Part shown: positions 16,805 to 24,195 of the stretch, piece by piece
How positions within the stretch are numbered: position 1 is the first letter of the stretch
Layout of the letters: every line of letters starts with the position of its first letter
DNA from: an uncultured Prevotellaceae bacterium
GTDB lineage: Bacteria > Bacteroidota > Bacteroidia > Bacteroidales > Bacteroidaceae
DNA length: 64,000 nt
Assembly: GCA_900314655.1 (NCBI GenBank)
Contig: OMWC01000004.1
Span: 1-64,000 of the forward strand
Reading direction: 5' to 3'
Position numbers and translations under genes: made by a program
Notes under the pieces: model-generated
Told to the model about the DNA's origin: nothing
Seen by the model: the letters and a program-made list of their open reading frames with translations, nothing else
Database searches by the model: none

Positions 16805-17983
16805 ATGGAAGCAGGAAAGTATTATGATACGATAGTTGACTGCAACGAAGGAACGCTGAATATGCTCATTGAGTACGCTCAGCGTGGTATCGAACTGCCC
16901 AACATTCTGGAGGCAGTCAGCATGAAGCAGATGTCGGAATATGATATCAGAAAATTAGTTAGTGAACTGAGGATAAAGAAGGAACTGATGAACCGTGAGG
17001 CATTGGCTCTGGCTGAATTTTCGGAGAACTTCAACAAACGGTATGCCACCGACAACAACAAGTGCTTCGAGGTAGCTGAAAGGCTCTTCGGCAAAATTCG
17101 CTCTACCATTTCGGGCTACAAGATGGTGGTCATGAAATTCTGTCCGAGTCCGGGCAGAAAGCGCAGCAACACGTTTGTACCGCCTTTGTCATTCATACGA
17201 ACGGTCATCTTCAACCGCCACTGGTGTGCCGACTTATTCCCCGAGACTTACCCCAATGCGACCAAAGAGCTGTATCGGGAGTTGACCGACTTCTTTGCGC
17301 TGACCACGGTGACACTCGCTCTCTGCCATCGCGTTATCATGGACGAAGAACGGATTCGCAACAACTATTTCATCCTGAAGCGCATCTACGACGAAAGTTG
17401 CCACGAATTGATGAGCAGCAGCCGCCTGCTGACGGTGAAGGTCACTGAAAGCGAACTGATGAAACGTAAGAAGAACGCAAAGTCGCTACAAGAGTTTATC
17501 AAGGAGAACTTCCATAAGTTCACTCGCGCCGAATTGGCCCAGTTCGTGATGCTTGAGGCCATCCGTGAAGGCAACAGCCACGGACTGACCAAAGAAGAAA
17601 CACTGATTTGGGGAGATAACCACCAAAAGGCGCTTGAAGTGCGCGGCGTGGTGGCTCGCTTCGATGCGTTGAATCTGATGCTGAGGAACACGAAGACCAT
17701 AGGCAAACGAGGGAAATACGACACGGTTGAACTGGTGCATTTCCTGAAATGGTGCGACGTGGAGGAAGCCAAGGAGATCAGAGTTTACGACTATCTGAGA
17801 GACAACTACAAAGGAGACTGTGAGTTCCCTTCATGGCAAGCTGTTTCACAAAAGCGAAAAGAGCTACACGCCCAAGGTTCTATAGACCAGGAAATGAAAG
17901 ACGCCTTCGCGAAGAAACTGGAGGAGCAGCCTGTCCACGTAGCTCAGATGGCTACGATGCCTGTTTCGCAAGCAATGTCCTGA
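16805..17983 (+). CDS. Protein of unknown function, helical, 392 aa
   Basis: Not recognised. Start taken as ATG 16805 (MEAGKYYD) rather than TTG 16796, because of the promoter at 16772. The sequence is mostly helical and charged; 'KFCPSPGRKRSNTFVPPLSF' near residue 112 is the only loop-rich segment, and a Lys-rich run 'SELMKRKKNAKSLQEFIKEN' lies near 220. No signal peptide, membrane segment or P-loop. The gene precedes a VapE-like primase gene by 300 bp on the same strand, so it may belong to that accessory cassette. A DNA- or RNA-binding role would fit the charge but is only a guess. Confidence 0.65.
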   Translation: MEAGKYYDTIVDCNEGTLNMLIEYAQRGIELPNILEAVSMKQMSEYDIRKLVSELRIKKELMNREALALAEFSENFNKRYATDNNKCFEVAERLFGKIRSTISGYKMVVMKFCPSPGRKRSNTFVPPLSFIRTVIFNRHWCADLFPETYPNATKELYRELTDFFALTTVTLALCHRVIMDEERIRNNYFILKRIYDESCHELMSSSRLLTVKVTESELMKRKKNAKSLQEFIKENFHKFTRAELAQFVMLEAIREGNSHGLTKEETLIWGDNHQKALEVRGVVARFDALNLMLRNTKTIGKRGKYDTVELVHFLKWCDVEEAKEIRVYDYLRDNYKGDCEFPSWQAVSQKRKELHAQGSIDQEMKDAFAKKLEEQPVHVAQMATMPVSQAMS

Positions 17984-18289
17984 CTTCTTTCTTTATTCAG
18001 AGAAAAATCAGTTGATGGATTTCCAATGGAAGTTCATCAACTTTTTTATTCCGCCACGTTGCCCGTTTTAATTTTTGAACGACTTCTTGATTGCCATGTC
18101 CAATTTCATTCAAGAAGTCAACAGCAACCGATAAAGAAATTATCGGTTATCATCAAACAAGCATTCAAAAACTGAATTCAAACCGTTAATTTTCAACACT
18201 TTAACATTCAATCCCTCATCTTGATTTTACTTGCAGGACAACTGAAAACTAAGTAACTTCGCGGCAGAGATTTTTAAAACAGAAATAAT
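17984..18289. other. Leader of the VapE-like gene with two perfect hairpins
   Basis: GACTTCTTGA (18081-18090) pairs with TCAAGAAGTC (18110-18119), and AACCGATA (18126-18133) with TATCGGTT (18141-18148). Neither is followed by a T-tract. A weak promoter (TTGC at 18231, TAACTTCG at 18254) lies downstream of them. Confidence 0.6.
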
Positions 18290-20566
18290 ATGAAGTACAA
18301 ACTTTCACTACCGGTCGGAACGCTCATGAAGCGAATGACCACCACAGAGGGAGCCACGTTGATGAGCGTGGAGGTGCTACACCGCGACATCGTGGGCGGC
18401 AAGTACAAAAACGAGATTGAGGCCGTGCGCCGAGCATACCATGAAGGGAGCAAGGTCACGGTCAGGGAAAACTATACGGAAAAGCAAATCCCACTCCATG
18501 AGAAACTGAAGAAGCGGTTGGACTACTACGTGCCGCAGGCCGACATCAGACGGCGCAGGATATGGGAAGAGGCCTGCGGCTTCACGGGCTTTGCGCCCAT
18601 CGACTGCGACCACCTCACGGAAGAGGAAATCGAGCGGCTGATGGACTGGGCCCGGCGGCAACCGTGGGTGAAGGAAGGTCACCGCAGCTGTCGCAACGAG
18701 GGCGTGCACCTCATCGTGGCCATGGGCATCGTTGAGGCTGAAGCAAAGGATGACTACGATCGCGAGTACAAACGCCGCTACCGCATCATCAGCGACCATA
18801 TACGCCAGCAGACGGGTATCGCCGTCGATGGCCAGTGCAAGGATGTGCTGCGAGGATTCTACATAAGCTATGACCCGCAGGCATTCATCCGCAAGGACAC
18901 CGACGTGGAGCCGTTCGACTACCCCGAGGCCGACCTCCCGACAGCTCCCCGAAAGGACCTTTCAACGGCATCCGAACCTACTGTCAAGACGGACTCGAAA
19001 CTGCGTCCGCAACTCGTGAGCGGCTACCTCAGATACAACGAGTATCTGCCGCAGAAACGGCATGCATTCTGGGTGGGCTTCGGCCAAAGGCTTCGCTACA
19101 AGGGCGAAAGCCGCGCGCTGATGGAGAAATATCGCGAACTGATGAGGGCACTGCTCGACTCGCAGGGGCTGATACTGACCGACGACCCGCTTCTGCGCTC
19201 CATAGATGAAGTGGATAAGGCCATGGCATGGGGATACGACCACTCAGACGAGGAACCTCAAGAAAAGAAGACAAAGAAGAAAACAAGCAAAAAAAGCAAA
19301 TCAGATGATGATGGTGAGAAAACAACCGTGATGGAGCAGATTCACGATTTCCTCAGCCAAATGGCGCGCTTCCGATTCAACACGATTACCGAACAGGTGG
19401 AGATCATGCAGCCCGGCGAAGAAGGGAAATGGACAGAGATGGACGACACGCTGTTCCTAACATATTACGACCGAGTGAAACGCTCGGGCATACGAACCAA
19501 TAAAGCCGACGTGGAGGCAGCCATCCGCTCGCTCGACTTCACGCCAGCCTACAACCCCGTCAAGGACTACCTGGAGAGTCTCGTCCCCTGGAAACCCGGC
19601 GACCCAGACCATATCGGCGAACTGTTCTCATACCTCGAGTTCGACAGCGAGGAAGAACGCTCCTATGCCCTGCCGCTACTCCGGAAATGGTTCGTCTGCA
19701 TGCTAGCCTTGTGGCTGGGACTTGTTGACGACAATCAGTCGATGCCCGTTTTGCGAGGCGAACAAAACGTGGGCAAGAGTTGGTTCTACCGCCATCTGCT
19801 GCCACCCCAGCTGAGACCATACTATAAGGAGATACAGCCCGGCGACCGTCTGGACAAAGACCAGCGCATAGCCATGTCACGCTTTCTGCTCATAGGCTTC
19901 GAAGAGTTCACCCTATCAGAGCGCAATTCGAGCAACCAGACCAAGGCCTTCATCAGCGCCGCAGCCAGCACCGACAGAGCAGCCTACGGACGTTTCCAGA
20001 AGGTACGCCGCCGCAGGGCATCACTCATCGCATCGTGCAACGACGAGCAGTTCATCATCGACAAACGGGGCAGCCGTCGCTATCTGGCCTTCACCATCAG
20101 CGGCACCCGCTATATCGACGACAACGCCATGCCCTATGCCGGAGCCTATGCCCAGGCTTACTATCTGGCCACCAACCAGAAACCTGCCGAGTATCGACCC
20201 ACAAAAGCCGAGGCAGAACAAATCTCAAAGCACAATCGCACCTACACCAAGCGCTCGATGACCGAAATCTTCGTGGAACGAATGTTCCGCAAACCGCGCA
20301 AAGGCGAGCAGGGCACAATGATGACCATGGGCGACATCCTGCAGAAGCTCTCATTCTGCCGACTACCCGACCTCAACGAGACCAATGTGGGCAATGCCCT
20401 GCGCGAAATGGGCATCACGAAGCAACGAACCAAAAAAGGCTACAGATATTATGTGACAGAGGTCGCGCCGCAAATCATTGAGGAGGAGTCACGACAGATG
20501 GGTGAAGAAGAGTTCAAGAGACTGGAGGAAGAATCAGCCAATGGATTGTCCTTAGAGCTTGAATGA
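18290..20566 (+). CDS. VapE/VirE-like P-loop primase-helicase protein with BT4734-like N-terminal domain
   Basis: 758 aa. N-terminal half (about 1-300) resembles the BT4734-like/VirE N-terminal domain of Bacteroidota ('RRIWEEACGFTGFAPIDCDH', 'GQCKDVLRGFYISYDPQAF'). A Lys-rich linker follows near residue 325-345. The C-terminal half is a virulence-associated-E ATPase: Walker A GEQNVGKSW near residue 488, 'FLLIGFEEFTLSERNSSNQT', and 'RRRASLIASCNDEQFIIDKR'. Such ATPases are linked to mobile elements and phage satellites; here the gene is followed by a DUF4248-like and an HU-like gene, a combination I know as recurrent in Bacteroides genomes with no settled function. Chromosomal role unknown. Confidence 0.82.
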   Translation: MKYKLSLPVGTLMKRMTTTEGATLMSVEVLHRDIVGGKYKNEIEAVRRAYHEGSKVTVRENYTEKQIPLHEKLKKRLDYYVPQADIRRRRIWEEACGFTGFAPIDCDHLTEEEIERLMDWARRQPWVKEGHRSCRNEGVHLIVAMGIVEAEAKDDYDREYKRRYRIISDHIRQQTGIAVDGQCKDVLRGFYISYDPQAFIRKDTDVEPFDYPEADLPTAPRKDLSTASEPTVKTDSKLRPQLVSGYLRYNEYLPQKRHAFWVGFGQRLRYKGESRALMEKYRELMRALLDSQGLILTDDPLLRSIDEVDKAMAWGYDHSDEEPQEKKTKKKTSKKSKSDDDGEKTTVMEQIHDFLSQMARFRFNTITEQVEIMQPGEEGKWTEMDDTLFLTYYDRVKRSGIRTNKADVEAAIRSLDFTPAYNPVKDYLESLVPWKPGDPDHIGELFSYLEFDSEEERSYALPLLRKWFVCMLALWLGLVDDNQSMPVLRGEQNVGKSWFYRHLLPPQLRPYYKEIQPGDRLDKDQRIAMSRFLLIGFEEFTLSERNSSNQTKAFISAAASTDRAAYGRFQKVRRRRASLIASCNDEQFIIDKRGSRRYLAFTISGTRYIDDNAMPYAGAYAQAYYLATNQKPAEYRPTKAEAEQISKHNRTYTKRSMTEIFVERMFRKPRKGEQGTMMTMGDILQKLSFCRLPDLNETNVGNALREMGITKQRTKKGYRYYVTEVAPQIIEEESRQMGEEEFKRLEEESANGLSLELE

Positions 20567-20593
20567 CAGCGCTTTACAACAAACCGGTTGTAC

Positions 20594-20699
20594 GGGGTGT
20601 ATAGTTTATTCTAACATTTACGCGAGAAGTGAAATAGGCGGTTACCCGCCTATTTCCATATATAAAAAAGTTACTCAACAAGTATGCACCCTATACACC
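20594..20699. other. Nested inverted repeats downstream of the VapE-like gene
   Basis: An outer pair GGTGTATAG/CTATACACC (20595-20603 and 20690-20698) encloses a perfect hairpin GAAATAGGCGG-TTAC-CCGCCTATTTC (20630-20655). It could be a terminator, but no T-tract follows the inner hairpin; an RNA or replication-type site is possible. Confidence 0.6.
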
Positions 20700-20717
20700 T
20701 TTGCAGCATCCATCACT

Positions 20718-20933
20718 CTACGGCTCGCCCAGCCAGTGGAAGATACAGCTGACCATTCGCGGGGTGAACGAACGCTGGCGGGAGGTGTAGCCCAGCTGTT
20801 GAAGTTCGCGGGTAAGGTCACGGTTGAGGGTGATCCAGCGTTTCAGTTTTCGCCAGGCAGCATCGGCTGTCAGTCCCGGACAGTATCGCTGGGCCAATTC
20901 CGTGCGGCCGTATTCCTTACATGCATTATTCAT
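20718..20933 (-). CDS. DUF4248-like small protein
   Basis: 71 aa, soluble, basic, helix-turn-helix-like: 'YGRTELAQRYCPGLTADAAW' then 'KLKRWITLNRDLTRELQQLG'. It resembles the DUF4248 proteins found beside VirE-type and HU-like genes in Bacteroides. A perfect -7 box (20938-20945) ends only 4 nt before the ATG, so the mRNA is predicted to be leaderless. It diverges from the HU-like gene; between them lies an array of small palindromes. A regulator of this cassette is plausible but unproven. Confidence 0.65.
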   Translation of the reverse strand: MNNACKEYGRTELAQRYCPGLTADAAWRKLKRWITLNRDLTRELQQLGYTSRQRSFTPRMVSCIFHWLGEP

Positions 20934-20937
20934 ACTG

Positions 20938-20945
20938 CAAAGATA
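20938..20945 (-). promoter_or_regulatory. -7 box placing transcription at the start codon
   Basis: TATCTTTG on the minus strand; the ATG follows after CAGT, so the predicted transcript starts at or next to the start codon. Confidence 0.6.
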
Positions 20946-21012
20946 CTCATTTTCAGTGACTTATGCAAATTTTAATTGAAAGAAATTCACGCAAATTACA
21001 TTCTTTCCACTC

Positions 21013-21084
21013 AATGGAAACAGTGTTTCCAATGGGTGGAAGCGTTGCTTTTGATGGGTGGAAACAATGCTTCCAATGGGTGGC
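21013..21084. repeat. Tandem palindromic units between DUF4248-like and HU-like genes
   Basis: About 3.5 units of 22-23 bp with the pattern AATGGGTGGAAACAATGCTT. Each carries a small palindrome, such as GGAAACAGTGTTTCC (21015-21030), GGAAGCGTTGCTTTT and GGAAACAATGCTTCC. The layout suits an operator or iteron array. Confidence 0.7.
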
Positions 21085-21160
21085 AAGCAGAAAGTTTTGG
21101 ATTAAACGACAGGAATGGGCTGTAACGGGTTATTTCGGGAAATGGGCCGGCAGAATGTTG

Positions 21161-21168
21161 TATCTTTG
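21161..21168 (+). promoter_or_regulatory. -7 box of the HU-like gene
   Basis: TATCTTTG, 57 nt upstream of ATG 21226. Confidence 0.6.
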
Positions 21169-21225
21169 TAGTGACAAAAGAGGGAAAGTCTCTCTTAACT
21201 TTAAACTTAAAAATTTTATACTGTT

Positions 21226-21693
21226 ATGTCACATTTGTACAAGCTCGTTCAGAACACGAACGAAAAGATGACGGGGGCTTTCGGCAAGTGGTATGCCCGC
21301 CCTGTTTACACGGGAACTATCAACCTGGATGGTATCGCTCAGCTGATTCAGCGCAACTCTACGGCTAAGAAGTCGGACGCGAAGGCTGTACTGACGGAGA
21401 TGGTGGAGGTGATCACGGATGCGCTGCAGGCTTCGCAGCGGGTTCACATCGATGGCTTCGGCACGTTCAAGGTGGGCATGTCTTCGAAGGGGGCCGATGA
21501 GGTGAAGAAGTTCACGATCGCGGAGAACCTGAAGGGGGTGCGCATCCTGTTCCAGCCTGAGACCAGCGTGGACAAGGGCTCTCACAAGCGCTTGCGCCCG
21601 ATGCTCCAGAACATTCAGTTCCAGAACTCTGCCGACCTGGCTAACGCGAAGGAGATTGAGGAACGCGGAAAGCAGGAGGAGCCGCAGCCTTAA
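21226..21693 (+). CDS. HU/IHF-like DNA-binding protein, extended family
   Basis: 155 aa. The core (about residues 25-110) follows the HU fold: 'LDGIAQLIQRNSTAKKSDAK' helices, 'RVHIDGFGTFKVGMSSKG' strands, then the arm region and 'VRILFQPETS'. It has an N-terminal 'YKLVQNTNEKMTGAFGKWYA' segment, and its Gln/Glu-rich tail (ERGKQEEPQP) goes beyond classical 90-aa HU. This form is common in Bacteroidota next to VirE/DUF4248 genes. Probably a nucleoid or site-specific architectural protein; the palindrome array upstream is a candidate target (inference). Confidence 0.8.
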   Translation: MSHLYKLVQNTNEKMTGAFGKWYARPVYTGTINLDGIAQLIQRNSTAKKSDAKAVLTEMVEVITDALQASQRVHIDGFGTFKVGMSSKGADEVKKFTIAENLKGVRILFQPETSVDKGSHKRLRPMLQNIQFQNSADLANAKEIEERGKQEEPQP

Positions 21694-21705
21694 AGCCTTA
21701 GTCTG

Positions 21706-21817
21706 AGTGTAGAGTGTAGAATGTAGAGTTGTGATTACTCCCGGTGGTAGATTTCTGCGCAGATTCCGAGCGTGTAAGGTAATCATAATTCTACATTCTA
21801 CACTCTACATTCTACAT
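21706..21817. repeat. Inverted repeat of TGTAGAGTGTAGAATG-type words
   Basis: Left arm AGAGTGTAGAATGTAGAG and right arm with the same words reversed (CTACATTCTACACTCTAC), around about 45 bp. It sits between convergent genes (HU-like + and lipoprotein -) and probably works as a bidirectional terminator. Confidence 0.6.
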
Positions 21818-21843
21818 TATTCCAGTTTTTGTTTGCAGAACGC

Positions 21844-22467
21844 TTATTTGGTAAGCTCAAAACCTACGCGGGCACCGTCGGCACTCTTGGCGAGCTTGCT
21901 CACGGCCTGGACGGCTGCAGTATTGCTGACCTTGCCTTCTTTCTGAAGGATGTTGGCCATCTGCTTGGCGTCAAACATCAGGCCCATTCCTTTTTCGGTC
22001 TTGGTCACGTTGCCCTTGATGGTCTCGGTAGCAGTCTTGAGGGCGATTTCTCCGTTCTGGGGGTTATAGGCATAGGTTCCGTTGAATGGGATGCCGTTCA
22101 CCTTTGCTGAGAACTTGTTGTCAGCGAGGAAGGAGAAGGAGGTGTTGTTGCGGTTGATACCGATGTTGTTGTAGTTGCTAGCCAGCGAGGAGGCCATGTT
22201 GGCAATCGTAGCTGCTCCTCCGGCCTTTGTGAAAGCCTGGCTGGTGGTGAAGGCGGCGCTTGGAGCGTTATAGTTCCAGCTGCCGAGAATGCCCGACTGG
22301 CCGTATGTCATTCCGCCTAACAATACTTGGCCTAATACGGCGCCAAGCACATTGCCGAGCACATTGTTGTTTGAACTGGCGGTAGGTGCTGTTCCCATTC
22401 CAGTTGTGAGACAGCTCGACAGCATGAGTGTCGTGGCTGCAAGAAGTGTCATAATCGTTTTTTTCAT
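21844..22467 (-). CDS. DUF4923-type lipoprotein
   Basis: 207 aa from ATG 22467; the longer frame from 22515 adds 16 residues ahead of the signal peptide. Lipoprotein signal MKKTIMTLLAATTLMLSSC with Cys at 19. Then a Gly/Asn-rich segment ('NNNVLGNVLGAVLGQVLLGG') and a beta-rich C-terminal domain ('SFSFLADNKFSAKVNGIPFN', 'GTYAYNPQNGEIALKTATET'). Typical of DUF4923 proteins in Bacteroidales; periplasmic or membrane-anchored, function unknown. Single gene. Confidence 0.8.
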   Translation of the reverse strand: MKKTIMTLLAATTLMLSSCLTTGMGTAPTASSNNNVLGNVLGAVLGQVLLGGMTYGQSGILGSWNYNAPSAAFTTSQAFTKAGGAATIANMASSLASNYNNIGINRNNTSFSFLADNKFSAKVNGIPFNGTYAYNPQNGEIALKTATETIKGNVTKTEKGMGLMFDAKQMANILQKEGKVSNTAAVQAVSKLAKSADGARVGFELTK

Positions 22468-22567
22468 AAAGCTGTAGTTGTTTATTGTAAAAAAGTGAAT
22501 AATTTTTCGGGACAAAGTAACAGAAAATAAATGAAATATCCAAAGATTTCTTTAAAAAAAACAAAGA

Positions 22568-22930
22568 AAACATCTTTCCTGTAAAGCATCCGCTCGCACG
22601 GATGTGTCTGTGGCTGTCCTCCCGCAGTCTGCAAACGAGTTTGCATCCCGCGGAAGACCATCCACAGACAGCCTTGACAGGCCTTACTTTACAGAAAAAC
22701 AAAAATCTTAAAAACCTTTACATCAGCCATAAGCTTAAGTCTAACTTTAACCTTAACCATAACAAGTGTAGTAGAAAGGTTTTTGATGTTTTTTCTTTGT
22801 TGTAAAGACAGGCCCGAAAGGCTGCCGATAGATGGTCAGTAGCAGGCGCAAACTTGTTTGCGGCATGCCAATGAGCAGCTAGCGGCACATCCGTGCCAAC
22901 GGATGCTTTACGGCAAAGATGTTTTTCGAT
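22568..22930. repeat. Pair of inverted about 115-bp REP-like units
   Basis: Unit 1 (22581-22692, plus) and unit 2 (22802-22911, minus) align over their length: both begin GTAAAGCATCCG, then CACGGATGTG, share a GCAAAC-NN-GTTTGC core and GACCATC, and end in CTTTAC-type sequence. The match extends outward (AAACATCTTT). Each unit can fold by itself. The inner 110 bp (22693-22801) also has partial inverted symmetry. No ORF. This accounts for most of the 525-bp gap. Confidence 0.75.
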
Positions 22931-22949
22931 GGTTTTTGTTTTCTAAATA

Positions 22950-22981
22950 TTTGCATTTTTCCCTAATTTGCACTATTTTTG
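22950..22981 (+). promoter_or_regulatory. Promoter of the LOG-family gene
   Basis: TTTG at 22950-22953, 20-nt spacer, TATTTTTG at 22974-22981. Confidence 0.65.
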
Positions 22982-22992
22982 CATCAAATTAA

Positions 22993-23955
22993 ATGACTAC
23001 GGCTATGATAAGCAATGCTGAATTTTTTGCTCAGAGAAATCTCGTGGACTATCTGCGGGAAGTTCCGTTCAACGTGACGCCTCCGGGACTTTATTGTTCG
23101 CCCTCGCTCTACGGAGAGATGATGAAGGACTGCCAGTGCAAATGCTGTTACGACATGGAGGTGTATCAGCATTTTCTCAGCAAGGGAAAGCATACGGACG
23201 ACGAGATGGAGATGCTGGCCCGGGCCTTGCACGACTTTGCCATCGGACACTATCTGGACGAATTCCTGAACGGGTATGACCCTCGGCAAGTGGTGGGCGT
23301 GATGGGTGGCCACGGAGTGCTGCGCACGTCTGCAGAATATCGGCAGGTGGTGGAGCTGAGCAAGGAACTCACGGAGCGTGACACGCTGATGGTGACAGGT
23401 GGCGGACCGGGTGTGATGGAGGCTACTCATCTGGGGGCTTGGATGGCTGGCAGACCGATGGCGGAGGTGGATGAAGCGCTGAAGATACTGTCCGAGGCTC
23501 CGGGATTCAAGGATGAAGGATGGCTGCAGACGGCTTTCGAGGTGATCAGGCGATATCCGCAGGAGCGGTATCACAGTCTGGGCATTCCCACGTGGCTCTA
23601 CGGTCATGAGCCTTCGGCTGCCTTTGCCACGGACATTGCGAAGTATTTTGACAATAGCATCCGCGAGAACACGATCCTGACGGTAGCTTTCGGGGGTATT
23701 GTGTTCACGCCTGGCAGTGCGGGCACGATGCAGGAGGTGTTTCAGGAGGCGGTGCAAAACCATTACCTGAGTTTCGGCTATGCCTCACCGATGGTGTTTC
23801 TGGGACGGAAGTTCTGGACGGAGGACATCCCGGTGTATCCTTTCCTGGAGCAGATGATGCAGGAGGGCCGATACAAGAACCTGCAACTGAAGCTCACGGA
23901 TTCCAGTCACGAGGTGGTGGAGGAACTGCTGAGGTTCCGGAGCGAAAAGCCGTGA
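22993..23955 (+). CDS. LOG-family Rossmann-fold nucleotide-binding protein
   Basis: 320 aa (ATG 23005 is a good alternative start). Rossmann core: 'VVGVMGGHGVLR' near residue 98, 'LMVTGGGPGVMEATHLGAWM' near 135, and 'FTPGSAGTMQEVFQEAV' near 240. The last corresponds to the LOG signature PGGxGTxxE with the second Gly replaced by Ser. LOG proteins are phosphoribohydrolases acting on nucleoside monophosphates (PpnN) or cytokinin-type nucleotides; which activity applies here is unknown. Single gene; the next gene is 240 bp away behind a repeat. Confidence 0.82.
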   Translation: MTTAMISNAEFFAQRNLVDYLREVPFNVTPPGLYCSPSLYGEMMKDCQCKCCYDMEVYQHFLSKGKHTDDEMEMLARALHDFAIGHYLDEFLNGYDPRQVVGVMGGHGVLRTSAEYRQVVELSKELTERDTLMVTGGGPGVMEATHLGAWMAGRPMAEVDEALKILSEAPGFKDEGWLQTAFEVIRRYPQERYHSLGIPTWLYGHEPSAAFATDIAKYFDNSIRENTILTVAFGGIVFTPGSAGTMQEVFQEAVQNHYLSFGYASPMVFLGRKFWTEDIPVYPFLEQMMQEGRYKNLQLKLTDSSHEVVEELLRFRSEKP

Positions 23956-23968
23956 TGTCTATTTAATT

Positions 23969-24178
23969 GAACACAAAGACACAAAGAAACAAAGATTAAA
24001 GGGGTATTGCCAACGGTATTAAAAACTTTGTGCCTTTCTTGAGACCCTTCGGGAACAAGCGAACAAGTTCGAGCGGTGTCTTTGTGTTTCATGATAATTC
24101 CCCATCATATAATTCTTAATTCATAATCTAGGCAAAGCGAGAATAATTCTTAATTCTAAACTCTAAATTCTAAATTAT
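23969..24178. repeat. ACACAAAGACACAAAG inverted repeat plus AT-rich word repeat
   Basis: 23969-24091: arm AACACAAAGACACAAAG, middle TTAAAGGGGTATTG, and the returning arm GTGTCTTTGTGTTTCAT; a 36-bp segment with its own palindromes (CCCTTCGGG) splits the right arm. 24100-24178: repeated TTCTTAATTC/TCTAAATTC words. No gene. Confidence 0.6.
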
Positions 24179-24182
24179 TTCT

Positions 24183-24190
24183 TACCTTTG
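24183..24190 (+). promoter_or_regulatory. -7 box of the MFS gene
   Basis: TACCTTTG, followed by CACTC and the ATG at 24196; predicted leaderless or nearly leaderless mRNA. Confidence 0.55.
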
Positions 24191-24195
24191 CACTC

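Noticed and set aside
21013..21084. CRISPR-like array of short palindromes
   Set aside because: Spacing is too short for spacers; fits a binding-site array.
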